Assembly: GCA_902702965.1 (NCBI GenBank)
Contig: CACRXP010000006.1
Location: 1,983,976-2,047,975, forward strand
Length of the DNA: 64,000 nucleotides
Reading direction: 5' to 3'
Origin: Spirometra erinaceieuropaei
Lineage: Eukaryota > Platyhelminthes > Cestoda > Diphyllobothriidea > Diphyllobothriidae
In this document: piece by piece, positions 34,646 through 46,204 of the stretch
Numbering within the stretch: the stretch's first letter is position 1
Layout: each line of letters opens with the position of its first letter
The notes under the pieces: model-generated
What the model saw: the letters and a program-made list of their open reading frames with translations, nothing else
Databases searched by the model: none
What the model was told of the DNA's origin: nothing
Position numbers and translations under genes: made by a program

Positions 34646-34937
34646 GGGTAGTTGGTGTTGTAGAGCAGAAGGTATGCCTTAAAACGAAATGTGAGATTTG
34701 CCATAGTAAAGCCAATTAGCAGGAAGGAGTGCATTTGGAGAAAACCACAAAGACTTATTAGACAATGTGAGCTCTATTTGCCAGTTCGCTGTCCAGCCGA
34801 GCTTCATGTTTCGCGGCCCGATCACCACTGTCTGCCACTTGTGGACAGGCCGCGAACAGACAGCGGTGGGGGATTGCTTCTGCAAGACAGGAACCACCCG
34901 TAATACAGGTGACTTTGTGCCAAATTCCATGGAAACC

Positions 34938-35045
34938 AGGGTTAGGGTTAGAACACGGGCATATTTACTTCTAGCCCTACAGGTTGTGGGGTCGAATTCC
35001 AAGCCAGAAATGACCACTGCAGTCTCCATTCGTCGACTATCTTCC
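34938..35045 (+). mobile_element. SINE-like family A, internally deleted copy (unit B)
   Basis: It has the TTAGGG dimer flank, a head remnant (gggcatatttacttctagccc) and a truncated core (ccaagccagaaatgacca). It is the paralog of 26381-26510 but with different internal deletions. Confidence 0.5.
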
Positions 35046-35829
35046 ACCGGGATGACAAGACCCAACGCGAGCAGTCGTCGAGCCCTCCAGACACCTGCTT
35101 AAGGGCTGAGGGGGCGGAGGATGAAAAAGACGACGAACTCAAGGTCGTCTAAGTCGTCCATTCATCCAAAGTTTTGGTCGATGTTCTCCATTTAACGGTT
35201 TCAAAACGGGGAGTCTACTAAACTTTCCGAAACGTCAGCAACACAACTGTTCAGGTGAGCTATTTCTCAAATTATTCAAGTCGCTCTGAGTTATGGCTGT
35301 AGGGGGATGTTGAGATGGACGGTGTCTATGGCATTTAAGAAGGGACTTCCGGCCTTAGGGCGCTTATTAAGGATCCCAATGACGATCGAGGGCCCTGCGG
35401 GCCGCATTGTCTTGTGATGCAGCAGGTTTTGCTGATGACTAAAACAGAGTAGGAGAATGAGTGGCATCGATCAAAACACGTGGTAATCTACAAAGTGCAA
35501 ATCAACTGGGATGGAATAATTGGCGGCCGCAATGCTAGACGGCTTCTTTGGCTACAGAAACTTCACGCGACATGCGGTTTACGTCCGAAAGTGGAATTTT
35601 CAGGATCGGTTTTGGCCGTTTAGCCAAGTCTGTGGTTGACTGGCCGAGACACACATCCCACGGTGGCCTCGGGCAGTCATTGTGGGATTTCGGAGACCGC
35701 CGCTTGGGAGTAGAAGGTGTTCTATCACTCATTTCTTGTAACCTTCGGTCCAAGCGACTTGTTATGAGCCAAACAGATGCACATACGCGTTGCAATTATC
35801 GTCTTCGACCCAGCGGGCAGACGTCTGAA

Positions 35830-36072
35830 GAGCGATCTAGAGTAGTATGCCTCATTCCTTTCCAAAATTGTCCTTGTAACCACTCAAGCCACACTGGGCA
35901 TATGGTCGGATCGCGCATACACGAACATAGGCTGGCTGTGCGGCGCGGTGACGAATTGTCACAAGTGGCCGCCAACACCTACGAAATGGATCATGAGTTT
36001 ATCTTCGCAGGCACCAAGATAATCTCTCACGTCAGAAACAAAAATGGTCGAGAATTCATTGAGCTATTAGCA
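35830..36072 (+). pseudogene. Penelope-like endonuclease (GIY-YIG) fragment, open copy (unit B)
   Basis: This lies within a 227-residue open frame (35548-36231) whose first roughly 94 residues are not Penelope-like. The recognisable part has VVCLIPFQNCPCN, then SRIHEHRLAVRRGDELSQVA, TYEMDHEF and NGREFIELL. It matches the Cys-containing linker, Arg/His segment and Glu-containing helix of the GIY-YIG nuclease of Penelope-like elements. The start of the domain and the reverse transcriptase are absent, so it is a relic despite the open frame. The unit A copy has a stop. Confidence 0.7.
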
Positions 36073-37734
36073 TGCACATTACCTCGTGTTGCAACCTCAG
36101 CACGAAAACGCTCCGGTTTCGAGAACCAAGCTTTGTTCCTGAAAGTGCTACAAGGGCGGAAACTGGGTCGCTGTAGCAAGAATTTTATTTCCCGGACGTC
36201 CAGCGTTTACTATCTTTTTCATCATAATTAGCAGAGAAGGATGTCACTGTAACGACAGGCCAGAACGGAGTCCTGGCGCACACGTCTAAACCTCTAGGCG
36301 TGCGTTAATTTAACCAGGATCGACGAATCATGACAGCTCTGGCCTACCCTGCCTCTCCTCTCCACCGACCTGACGCCTGACCGGAAAGTCCATAAACTAG
36401 GCCAATGCCATTGCAACGCGCTGTCGAGTGAGTGCACGCTCCTGACACGCACTCGCTCGGCGTCCGGCCTGGCCAATCAGGCACGAGTGCGTAGGCGGCA
36501 TTCGCTGACTCATCAACCAATCGATTAGACCGTTTGTCGCTCACTACGCCATGGGCAGACTACTTGCCCCTGGATGCTTAAGGGCCGACTTTGCGCCCCT
36601 TGGACCATTTCAGCCATGAACTAAACTGGGGACTAAACTGACAGATTTGATGGGGCAACACGCTCACCTGTAACGGCCTTCCTTACGACCGATTCTCAGT
36701 CTGCTACAATTTGCAAATTAACCTCATTGTAAATGACCGCCCTCCATGACAGTGGGCTGTCGAGCGAGATTGAGCCGGTAGGCATGCCAGCCCTGTATAC
36801 CCGAAAATCATAAATGCACTGGATCACACCTAACAGCCGTCGTCAGCCCGGGTCGCGTTCGAGATAAACGGAGTCCTGGACTATTTCGCCTTCAGACCAG
36901 CGCAGCAGATAATCGGATCAGCTCAGTCGGCGAGTAAGGAACATTCGATTGCTGGGCTTTGTTCCCGACGGACTACAGGATTAGTCCGTTGAAGATACAA
37001 TCTGAAGGAGGAATTTAGAGAAGGGAACACCAGCTCCGTCGATCGACCACATTTTGTACGAACGCGCTTTCGAGGGGCGGCTCCACGGCTCTTTAATATG
37101 CTCACCTACTTAGCAGATCTTCCCTCACTGCCTAGATGGAGTAACCGTTCCATTTATCGGAGCGATCTTACGCTTCAGTTTTATTTGGGGATCAACGTTT
37201 GGCATCAGGCTCTCAAGCATGCCGGACAGATATTTCCGGCGTTTTTGAGCTTCCGATGATTATTCGTCCCCCTAGATTATCCCCTACTTTCTGACAGGAC
37301 TTGACTGATGGCGTTCGTCGTATCACTGCATCCTAGTCACCGGAGGATTGGGAATTCTCACCATGAAAGCAATCCCAAAGTTCCCCTGTCCCAGGGTTTG
37401 CAAACGCCGTTGCAACATGTGTTTCAAAAATTGCCTTGACAACCGTCAAAAACAGCATGAAAAGCCAGTAGCTTGTTTTCCCGCCATTTCAATGCTTGTC
37501 ATCTCAACGTCCCTCCTGTGCGCTTAACGTCCTGCGCCTGGTTTACATTGGGTACGCATGCGGATTGTTTGCTGAAAATGTAGTCTTTATTTTGCTGGGA
37601 AAGAGAGTACTTCTACGTAGATTCTGCCTCATTTGATTGGCCGTTTAGCTCACTCTCGCCCAAGAATGCTAGAGATCGGGTTAGCCGGAAGATCTGGTAT
37701 GTGACTACTGCCTGTATTCATAGATGTTTTGGCA

Positions 37735-37860
37735 GATTTTGAATAATTCATACTGACTCAGCTGTGGAAAACTCGGTGCCTCGGTGGGATTCGAATGCAC
37801 GCAGTGCTGGGAAGGCTTTAGTACAACCAACGCTCTAACCACCTGAGCTACGAGGCCCTG
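37735..37860 (-). mobile_element. SINE-like family B copy (unit B, minus)
   Basis: On the minus strand this has a tRNA-like head (gtagctcaggtggttagagc, B box ttcgaatccca) and the family tail to about 37735. With the copy at 38243 it forms the two arms of a large inverted repeat. Confidence 0.7.
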
Positions 37861-38242
37861 CCGGACGACGCGAGTTTAATCACATTTGGGTCAAGTTACC
37901 CGCCCAACTTACTGCAACGTCTGGAATCCACCAAATCCGATACAGTTAGTTGACTGCCCTGGGCGTTGGCTGTAATAAAGCCTTCCCCTTACTGTGTGCG
38001 ATCGAATCCCACCGAGGCGCCGAGTTTTCCACAGCTGGGTCAGTATGAATTATTCAAAATCTGCCAAAATATCTATGAATTACGTAAGCCTGGTAGTCAT
38101 CTGGTGGATTGTAAGTGAATTACATAGGAAATCCTGCCTGGGCAGTCAAATAACTGTATCAGATTTGGTGGATTCCAGGCGTTGCAGTAGGTTGGACGGG
38201 TAAATTGACCCCAATGTGATTAAACTCGCGTCGCCCGGCAGG

Positions 38243-38324
38243 GCCTCGTAGCTCAGGTGGTTAGAGCGTTGGCTGCGCTAAAGCCTTCCCCTTACTGCGT
38301 GGGTTCGAATCCTACCGAGGCGCC
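38243..38324 (+). mobile_element. tRNA-like head of SINE family B, best copy
   Basis: The roughly 82-nt stretch folds like a tRNA. The acceptor arm gcctcg pairs with cgaggc, the D arm is agctcaggtggttagagc, and a T arm (gtgggttcgaatcctac) is present. There are 31 nt between the D and T arms, which implies a long variable arm as in Ser/Leu tRNAs. A ggct/agcc stem frames a loop holding gct at the anticodon place. It is followed by the SINE tail and repeated five times in the window, so I treat it as a SINE and not a working tRNA gene. Confidence 0.6.
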
Positions 38325-38360
38325 GAGTTTTTCACAGTTTGGTCAATATGAATTACTGGC

Positions 38361-39197
38361 TATATAGTAGGCAACATTGGCATCTTAAGCACAGCATCTA
38401 TAATAGAAGTATTTAAAGCGTCGTTGCTACTGCGAGTGCTGACAGCGCATCCACGCTAAACGCAGCGCGCCTGAAGGAGGGAAAGGATGTTTCGTTAGAC
38501 GCAGGACATTTCTGGGTTTTTATGGCAAACTAATTCATCCACAGTTGAAAGTGCGTTCCTAGCGTTGTGCTTCGTGGCTTTATTTAGAACCCTCACAGAT
38601 AGTCATATTGTAACCATTTCCGGCTTGTTGGCCGTTGTCAGTCAACGGATGACCCACGGATCCGTTTTCCGGCCGATCGGAATCAGGAATATTAACCATC
38701 GTAGGAGGTGTGTCCAGCGACCGGGCGGAACGCTGGAATATTTAGCCGTCATTTATCAAAGAATCCGAGTTCGCATCTCAGGTCCCGCAAACCCCGGGTT
38801 AGGGTCGACGGTCTGACGGCGGCGGCAGATAGAAAGGACCACTCCAGTCTCCCTCGTCTTTATCGGTACGCCTTCTCTGTCTGCTCCCCCCATCCCTCCC
38901 TCCGTCCTCGTTGCAGGTTGGACACGGGAATATGAACCCTCCCCCTCCCCTCGGAATTTAGGGCAAGGCCAACTGTTATAGGGGCAGTCCACATTCCTGT
39001 GCCGACCGGACTGCACCCGAAAGCGGTCGCGTTTGGACTTGCGAAATTTTCCGCAGTCTCCCACTCAACCCTCCCAACGGCCGATAAATATCATCAAAGT
39101 TGGATCCCGGCCTCACACTGAGTTAGCCGCCATCTGAATACTCAAAGTACCGCGCACCATTTTGCCCACCACATTGCTGGCACCCATGCGGCATGTA
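38361..39197. other. Unassigned sequence with a faint SINE A trace
   Basis: Traces of family A core appear at about 38585-38665 (minus) and 38770-38875 (plus, ccactccagtctccctcgtc). Nothing else is recognised. Confidence 0.35.
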
Positions 39198-39265
39198 NNN
39201 NNNNNNNNNNNNNNNNNNNNNNNNNNNNNNNNNNNNNNNNNNNNNNNNNNNNNNNNNNNNNNNNN
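39198..39265. other. Assembly gap (68 N)
   Basis: A run of N. Frames crossing it are artefacts. Confidence 1.
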
Positions 39266-39450
39266 ACGTCATCTACGTTCCCACGACAGTCCCGCCGAGC
39301 CACACCTACCTCAGCAGAGTCTGGACGTAGACGCCCACGCATACCCCCGAGACAGTTAAGTACGCGCTGCATGCGCCCAGTCGGTCGGATAACTGGTTGT
39401 TGCAAACCCGAAAATTCCCGATGTGCCTATGGCTCAAATGAAGGCGCCTA

Positions 39451-39482
39451 CTGCTGCTGCTGCTGCCGCTGCTGCTGCTGCT
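39451..39482 (+). repeat. (CTG)n microsatellite
   Basis: About ten CTG units with one CCG interruption, inside GC-rich sequence with frames open on both strands. Confidence 0.9.
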
Positions 39483-39639
39483 TGTGGTGCGCGAACGGCT
39501 GGCTGAGAGGTGGCGGTTTGCCTGTTGCAAACGACGACGACGTCCGCCACCAACGTGGACGCAGAACCGGGGACTTGCACAGCAGCCACCGCACTCTTCC
39601 CTCCTTTACCATCTTGTTCCGGTGGCAAGACGACTGGGA

Positions 39640-40060
39640 GGTCTGTCCTGGCGCAGTAGCTGACAGAGCAAAGCAATCCGTCTACGCGTGCCACACACAC
39701 GACATGTCCCCCGCCACATGCGTTACGTTTTCGCAAGCAGTGGGCGGCTCAGGTCGCAGAGACCTGAAAATGCCATATAGGGTACATTAAGAAGGAGCCG
39801 TTGCAGCCTGACTCTCACTCCATCACTCAGCCATTCCATATGCACACACGCACACAGGACTGACCACGAGGAGTCAGTTGGCAAGCCACGACTGTTAGTG
39901 CATCAGAGTCCTTATAGTGAGGAATTTGCCGATATGCCGTGCGGATGAATTACCCAGGCTCGACCTAATCCTACCCTACCTCTCCCAGGCACCAGTCCAA
40001 GCCCGTCCACCCTCTGGTGATGATATTGGCCGCAGTGTGTGACATCCAGCCCAGCCACCG
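39640..40060 (+). repeat. Dispersed repeat C, diverged plus copy
   Basis: Blocks cgtctacgcgtgccacacac, a cattaagaaggagcc block and gatgatattggccgcagtg match family C in order. Confidence 0.5.
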
Positions 40061-40562
40061 TTCTTGTCTGCGCACATAACACTAGGCAGGAATGCCATAT
40101 GACAACCGTCTCCGGTCCGTTTGGTCGTCTAGTTTAACCGATGTACCCCGCGCCTCCTGCCTCTGTGGACTTTAGACGCGTTCTACCAGAACCCATCGTG
40201 GATCTACAACCTGGGCGTAATTTTGACTCTTAATTTTGCACCCTCAAACTGAATGCCTCCGTCGTTAGGGCGAGTTTACAACTCCCGCAAGGACTTGTGG
40301 TGGACGCGGCCGTATTTTCATTCACCGCATGACACAGCACCAAAACCATCACGTGCGCTTAAAACATGGCCAGAATCCTCCCAGAATTTTTCAGAACTTG
40401 CTTACTTCTCGGATAGGGTCTCCATGTGTGCAGTAGGTTACCCAGCCCAGTGGAATGTTGTTCAATCTCGGAAGCTTAACAGGGAGGTGAATGGGCTGTT
40501 GTTGTTTCTGTCTATTGGGTTCATCTGAGGACTTGAGACTTTTTTTGTTGAGATAGGATATA

Positions 40563-41549
40563 CAATGAGTGATCGATCTCATGGAATGTTAGCCGAAATT
40601 CCAAAATGCGTTTTCGATTAAGCAAGACTCTTAGGTGGGGTTCTAATACATATCAGCTCGCGACATAATCTTATAATATTTCGGACTTGGTGGGATGCCT
40701 GCTTTTGGGTACACATTTTTCGATCTCCGGTAGAAATCGCACCCGGTAAAAAATGGCTACTTAAGTAGCATGCATTTTTGCACATTTATTTTCGCTTGTT
40801 TTTGCAAATTCCAATATATTTTCTAGAAACCACGGACAAAACGATGTTTTCTTTCGGTCCTTTGATATAGAATTACGTCATACTCATATTGTTTACTCGA
40901 AGAAGGGGTATAAGTAGGCTTTTAAAAATTTTTATAATTCCCAAATAATTTGGGGCCTAGTCAGTCGTTGCATTAGCGTTTAATGATTTCATTCTACAAG
41001 GTGCATGCGTTCCGCGTAAGGAAAATCATATATTCTTCCATGCCGTTAAAAAGATATCATATAGATCCCATAAAATTTTGCAGTGAATGCGGACTATGTT
41101 GCACATTTCACGAGAAGCAGTGGTAAACGGACAGGTACGATGCTATATGAATGGACATGGCACGGTCTTTAAAAATCTTATGATTAGTAACTATTTACAA
41201 ACCTAATTATAGTCCTTCTTCGAGTATAAAATATGAAGACGGCGCAATTATCTATCAAATGAGTGAAAGAAAGCATATTTTGTTCAGGTTTTTTATAAAA
41301 TATACTTGAATTTGAAAGACCATTGAAAGTAAATGTAAAAAATGCATGCTAATTAAGTAGTCATTGTTTTACCGAGTGCGGCTCTTACAAGAGATTGAGA
41401 ACCAGTGTATTCAAAAGCAGACATCCTGCCAAGTCCGAAATATTATAGGATTATGCCGTAAGATAATATGCAGTAGAACCCCACCTAAGTAGTCCTTCCT
41501 AATGGGATACGCACTTCGGCCAACACTTCATGAGATCGGTCACTCACTG
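40563..41549. mobile_element. Foldback family E, complete copy (E4)
   Basis: Ends CAATGAGTGATCGATCTCATG and CATGAGATCGGTCACTCACTG are inverted and flanked by TA (40561-40562 and 41550-41551). The arms are inverted complements of about 400 bp around an AT-rich centre of about 200 bp. CTACTTAAGTAG is at 40757-40768 (194 bp from the left end) and CTAATTAAGTAG at 41349-41360 (189 bp from the right end). No coding sequence. Confidence 0.85.
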
Positions 41550-41551
41550 TA

Positions 41552-41894
41552 TTTTGGGACAAAAACCAGCCTCATTTACGTTCGAGCGTCGCAGGCCAGT
41601 GCCACTTATTCGCGCCTTTCTGTCTTGGAGGGGCATTAATATAAGCGAGAAGAGTCTACTCTAAGTGCCTTCCGGGACTGGAGAGTCAGCTGTCGCGTCC
41701 GCGAAAACCAAGTAGGGTCAGACATGAAGAAGCCCTCATTCTTTGAAGGAAATGAGGAGCGGATCCAGCCGTAAAAACGCTGAGACGCAAGACAATGGTA
41801 ATTTGTGCCTTAAAACGCAGTACTGCGTTTAGTTGGTCATGGCTTATTTTTTCGTCCTTGGGGTTGGAGGCCGTGAACAAACGTATGAAAGTTC
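41552..41894. other. Unassigned sequence
   Basis: No gene or repeat recognised. Confidence 0.35.
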
Positions 41895-42400
41895 GACTGT
41901 CGAATTCGACGATGTCCACTGTGTACTCCTCAGTAGGGTGAGAGCAGGGACGGGGACTTGTGCGTGAATTAGTTTACAGTGATTGCCGACTTTCGCAGCA
42001 TCTACCACACCCCATCCTTCTCCCCCGTCTGGATCTCGTGTCAAGAGAGAGGCAAGTAGACCGTAGGTAGGAGAGACGGCGAGTGGCTGGCACGGTCGAG
42101 CACGCACCTAGGCGTACCACCACGCCCCCCCCCCTTGGTTCACAACAAACACTTGACCAGGATTTTAAATAACAACAAATATGAGGGACGGCTCGAATCC
42201 CAATTGGCGCGGTGTGGGCCTGCAACCGGGCCTGCCACCACACAAACCACATCTGTTATGTGTGCGCATTCCCGAGAATGCCTGCCGGATTTCGATGTAG
42301 CGGTCCTGTTGGTCCAACGCATCTACCGCGTAGTCCGTTTTGGGGACAAAGAACAAATAGACAAGAGCGCATTGCGGTTTTACTTTCTGTCTGCCGTCAG
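41895..42400 (+). repeat. Dispersed repeat C, plus copy
   Basis: Marker blocks are cgatgtccactgtgtactc, gcagcatctaccacacc, ctaggcgtaccaccacgc and ttggtccaacgcatctaccg. It matches the copy at 54035-54500 over most of its length. Confidence 0.65.
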
Positions 42401-43519
42401 CTTTGAACGAACACGGAAACCAGTCGAGGAGGGCTGTTGCGGTACCTTCGGTGGTGGTAAAGTCACTGTATGGTGAATTATTATAGTCCTGCCTGGGAAT
42501 AATCAGGACCGAGCATAAGGGTCAACCAGTAGCCAGACGACAAGTCCATTCATCAGGCAGTAAAAAGTATCCTTATATACCCAGGAAGACAGAGTGTCGG
42601 TCAGTGAAGATGAGCACTCTTCATTTGCAAAGGCCATGACAGTCCCATTAGTAGGCAGAATATCTTTCGATCGGCCCAGAGTTATGTTGATCACCGGCCT
42701 CCGTTCTGAAACAGCGGTTACTCCTGGGCACCTTCACGAGGTGGGTTCGGGTGATTATTTGTCGGAAGAACTTCCTAGGAGAACACACTGCAGCAAACTT
42801 TAGACTCTGGAGAACTGTGGGCGTCCGATGGTGTGGATAGCCAATCCGACTGCTGACAGCGGGCAACATTCAAATGCGCCGGGCGAACGCCATGCTTGCT
42901 CGAGCTAATGCTTCTGTTCATTGCCCAGGAGAGATATGATTCTGATAAGTATAATCTTATTGTTTTAAATCACAGCCATGCTCTCCGTCTGCGGCCTCCG
43001 AAAAATCTCGATTTTTGCCAACAGCCCCGACTGGATTCTCCCTGAAAATTATTCCGTTCTTACCAAAGAGATCTGGCAGAGGGCATGGAAAAAAACTCTA
43101 AAAGTAGAATAAGCTTGATTTTGTGTCGAATAAATGCACAGACCAGTCCGCCATGGAAAGTTTTCGATCTGACTGACTTACTTGCAAACGGGCATACCTC
43201 TCTTTGTATGTGTGGTAAGGATAAGTCGTAAGTAATTAACTTGTAATATACCCGTCTCCCGGATTAGTAATTTTCGGCAAGGAATTATTTATTAGCTAGC
43301 AAATGATACTTTACAAACCTGACTATCTTTTTTCTGATAAACAGCAGTTTGTTTTAATGCTATGAACATTATCAGCTCACAAGTCTTCCCGAGGTAGGTC
43401 GCCTACCGTATATTAAAGTAAAATGAGTTCTTTGGGAAAGCAAAAAATTCTATTTCGTAAGACTTTTCAATCTTGACTCCCCAAACCGTCGTTAGTCATA
43501 TAACAAATGTGCAAAACAC
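42401..43519. other. Unassigned sequence
   Basis: No recognised gene. A motif near 43395-43408 (aggtaggtcgcctaccg, then ta) resembles one terminal of the family E elements. I could not find its partner end, so I do not call an element. Confidence 0.35.
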
Positions 43520-44009
43520 TTAGCTTACATGCGCACAAAAGTCATTCACCAGAGACTAATTTACGCGCAAGTCACCGTGCCTGCTTCACAGGCACGGTGG
43601 ACATCGTCGGCAACAAAGGACGAACTGTCGTATGACGTCATCGCCCCTGCACTGGCTGCCATCTCTCCCACTCTTTTTCTACTCGGCACAGCGGGAGCGG
43701 TGCTGAGACAGTACTAACCCCCTCCATACTCTGTGGTCGGAGTTTTCAGTCCCACTCGGGACGTCCGCGTTTCTATCCTAGGGACAGATGGTCAGCCGCT
43801 GCCAGGAAGCCGGCCGACGACAGTCAGCAAACATACTCTGTGACTGCCCGTGCCGCTATAAGCCAAGCAACAGTGGCCGCAGTGAATTTGCCCATAGGGT
43901 ATGATGACGGCCAGCTATCCTCGCCTGCGGAAATTGGCCTATCTGTTCATATTCGCGACGAGAAGCACTAAAGCCGGCAAAACCCACGTTCGCAACACAC
44001 TGACAGTTG

Positions 44010-44660
44010 GACCGTCGTGAGCGATGACTTAGCCCGCCGGGCTGGAGGCAGTACCGGTGACTCGGGCTTACGACGCACCTTCTCACTCCCACTCACCTTG
44101 CGCGGTGTCAGAACGACGCGGGTGGTCTTGTGCATGTCGAGCAGGACTTGGTGTACATACCAGATGTTCCAGGGTCCTATGAGAGCGGCTCGGATCCCAC
44201 GTGCGTGGGGCAGACTTGCGCAGCATTTACCCTACTCTCTCTCTTCTCTCGTTCACTTTTCTTCAGTGGCATGATAAGGCCATGAGCATCGGAGGTTCAC
44301 TCGGGTGCAGTGGCTGATAAAGCTAAACGGTCCGTCTACGCTGACCACACACACGACCTGGGCTTCCCAGCATGTACCAGACTTCTTTAGGGGCGGCTCC
44401 GGTCTCATTACCGCGAGGGTGTCATCAGAGTCACATTGGGAGGTGGTAATTGCAGCCTGACTCTCAGTCGCCAGGAGGATTGAGCTATCTCCTCAGTTAG
44501 CAACCTTCCAAGCTACGATCCCGAACCAATCGTGGTAAATCCAGGCGCCGATTTGCCGTGAGGATGGATTCCTCCCCAGCGTCGACCTTACTCTCCGGCC
44601 GCCTGTTCAAGACTGACTGGTGATGAGACTGGACGAAGTGGCTGACGCGGCATGAAGGCG
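44010..44660 (+). repeat. Dispersed repeat C, plus copy
   Basis: Blocks ggaccgtcgtgagcgatga, ttgcgcagcatttaccc, ctgataaagctaaacggtcc, cgtctacgctgaccacacac and gatgagactggacgaagtgg follow family C order. The related piece at 43520-43630 is in the opposite orientation and holds a small perfect inverted repeat (accgtgcc/ggcacggt). Confidence 0.6.
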
Positions 44661-44843
44661 TGCAGTACCACCGCGCGCATGTACGGCGGTATAGTTTCGA
44701 ACTAACGTGAACTCAGCGCGACGGCCCGATAAACGCGAACCGTGAGCCAGTCTGATTCCCATTTCGGTCCAGCACTGCAGCCCTTTGTGCGGTTCGTCCC
44801 CACAAAGCCGTCTGCCCGCTGCGTATACGATGAGCAGAACATA

Positions 44844-45824
44844 CAGTACGTGACCTATCTCATGAAACCCAGTGACAGAATCTAAAGTGAGAATTTAGGG
44901 CATCTTAAACGTTACGGATTTTGCCTGTCCACCCAGCCTGTCTTAGGAAATGTCCTCATCCTTTGCAGAAATGATGTCCACGTAATTTTTTTTCAAGCAA
45001 AACGTTCATAAATTTGGGCGAAAATGGACGTCGCGGCATACCCGGGCAATTTCCTATGCTAATACCTGTTCTGGACTTCGGTTGCACATCTGAGCGGGTT
45101 CTCCTTTAGAAGGAGAGTAATTTACTTTAGACAATTTTAATAAACGGATGTTGTTGGACTTGAAAATTGATTTTTCTTCCGATGGTAACCGTGGCCATCA
45201 ACTTTCTAAAACAAAGATTATTTTGAGAGAACCAGATGTTTCGTCGATTTGTGGAACTGGGATTGGCAGATCAGTACGATTTTGCGCCCTAAAGTGCAGT
45301 AATAACGCACACAGGCAATCCGTCATTAAGATGGGCTTAAAGTGTTTTGCCGTTTGGAAATTCCTACGTGTTGTCATAGGAAAGACCACCACCTGCCTGT
45401 AATTTTCAGCTTTGAACATATTGCATATCACTTTTTGTGCAGTCCAGATTCCGTACATAACTAACTCAGGAAGAGAACGAGCAAAACGTTAACATCTTCA
45501 GCCAAATATCAATGTATATATAGCCACTCTGCTGTGCATTTAGTATATATTTAGGCTTTCATATTCACTCATTTTTTTCTGTGGGCAGACGTTTCGCAAA
45601 TTTAAAAATGAAGTTCACTAACTTGCAAGCATTTTACCCTCTTCGGAATTTTGCGCTTTTCTAAAAAATTGGCACTGTTTGGGTGCAACATTGTCTTTAT
45701 TATTTATTTCTTGCTTTTAATTCTCTTAAAGTTGTGCTTTATTAACATAGATTGTAGTTTGTTTGTGAGTGAGTAGCAATCATTCGTAAATTTCAACATA
45801 TTTCCTGAGTTAGGTCAGGTACTG
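44844..45824. mobile_element. Inverted-repeat element, subfamily E-B (E8)
   Basis: Ends CAGTACGTGACCTATCTCATG and CTGAGTTAGGTCAGGTACTG are inverted, with short arms of about 27 bp. TA flanks the left side and CA the right, probably a mutated TA. The left 250 bp matches the start of the element at 49385 (a cacgtaatt block, ggagagtaatttac). Unlike the main family, the arms are not complementary along their length and the CTACTTAAGTAG motif is absent. No coding sequence is recognised. Confidence 0.65.
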
Positions 45825-46204
45825 CAAAAGTCACCCATGCAACGCTGCTGCGATGCCATTTGTCAACGTTGCAAGGTCAGACGAAACATCGCACACGGGC
45901 ATGCGCCTCCTCGAACTATGAGAGACCGGCGTTCTGGCGAAAAGGAGTTTACGCGGATCCAGCGCGTGCGCGGCCCGCGTAGACGAAGATATTTTCGCCC
46001 CAGTTCGGACATTGCAACGGCCTACACCAACCGTCCGCTAAAACAAGACGGAAGATAGTGAGGCCGATCCATATCACAACGGTACTTTATTTGCCTAGTC
46101 TGGAATATAACCCCCATTCCTAGCCTAAAATCAACTTATGAACCCGGAAGTTCCAAAACCACCCAATATTATTGTTCAGGGGTGTTCTAAATATCTGCGA
46201 GAAC
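45825..46204. other. Unassigned sequence with a possible repeat C trace
   Basis: About 45840-46050 has the ggcccgcgtagacga block of family C, but the rest is unclear. No gene recognised. Confidence 0.3.

Larger units (their letters stand above)
30122..38162 (+). repeat. Tandem segmental duplication, unit B
   Basis: It begins tccacagagtgcaggagca, just 9 bp after unit A ends, and follows the same order of landmarks. Differences from A are a long (CTA)n tract (30858-31084), foldback element E3 (32396-33388), unrelated sequence at about 33558-33723 where A has a Penelope fragment, and about 675 extra bases at about 33970-34645. An inverted terminal segment lies at 37957-38142. Confidence 0.85.
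37735..38360. repeat. Large inverted repeat with central segment
   Basis: Arm 37735-37956 and arm 38143-38360 are inverted complements with some mismatches. Each carries a family B SINE, a cgagtttaatcacatttgg block and a tacagttagttgactg-type end. The centre, 37957-38142, is the segment that has opposite orientation in unit A. Confidence 0.8.

Noticed and set aside
38243..38324. Functional tRNA gene
   Set aside because: The fold is tRNA-like but the anticodon arm is imperfect and the copy is one of five, each with the same SINE tail.
43395..43410. Right end of another foldback element
   Set aside because: The terminal-like motif followed by TA was found, but no partner left end could be identified.
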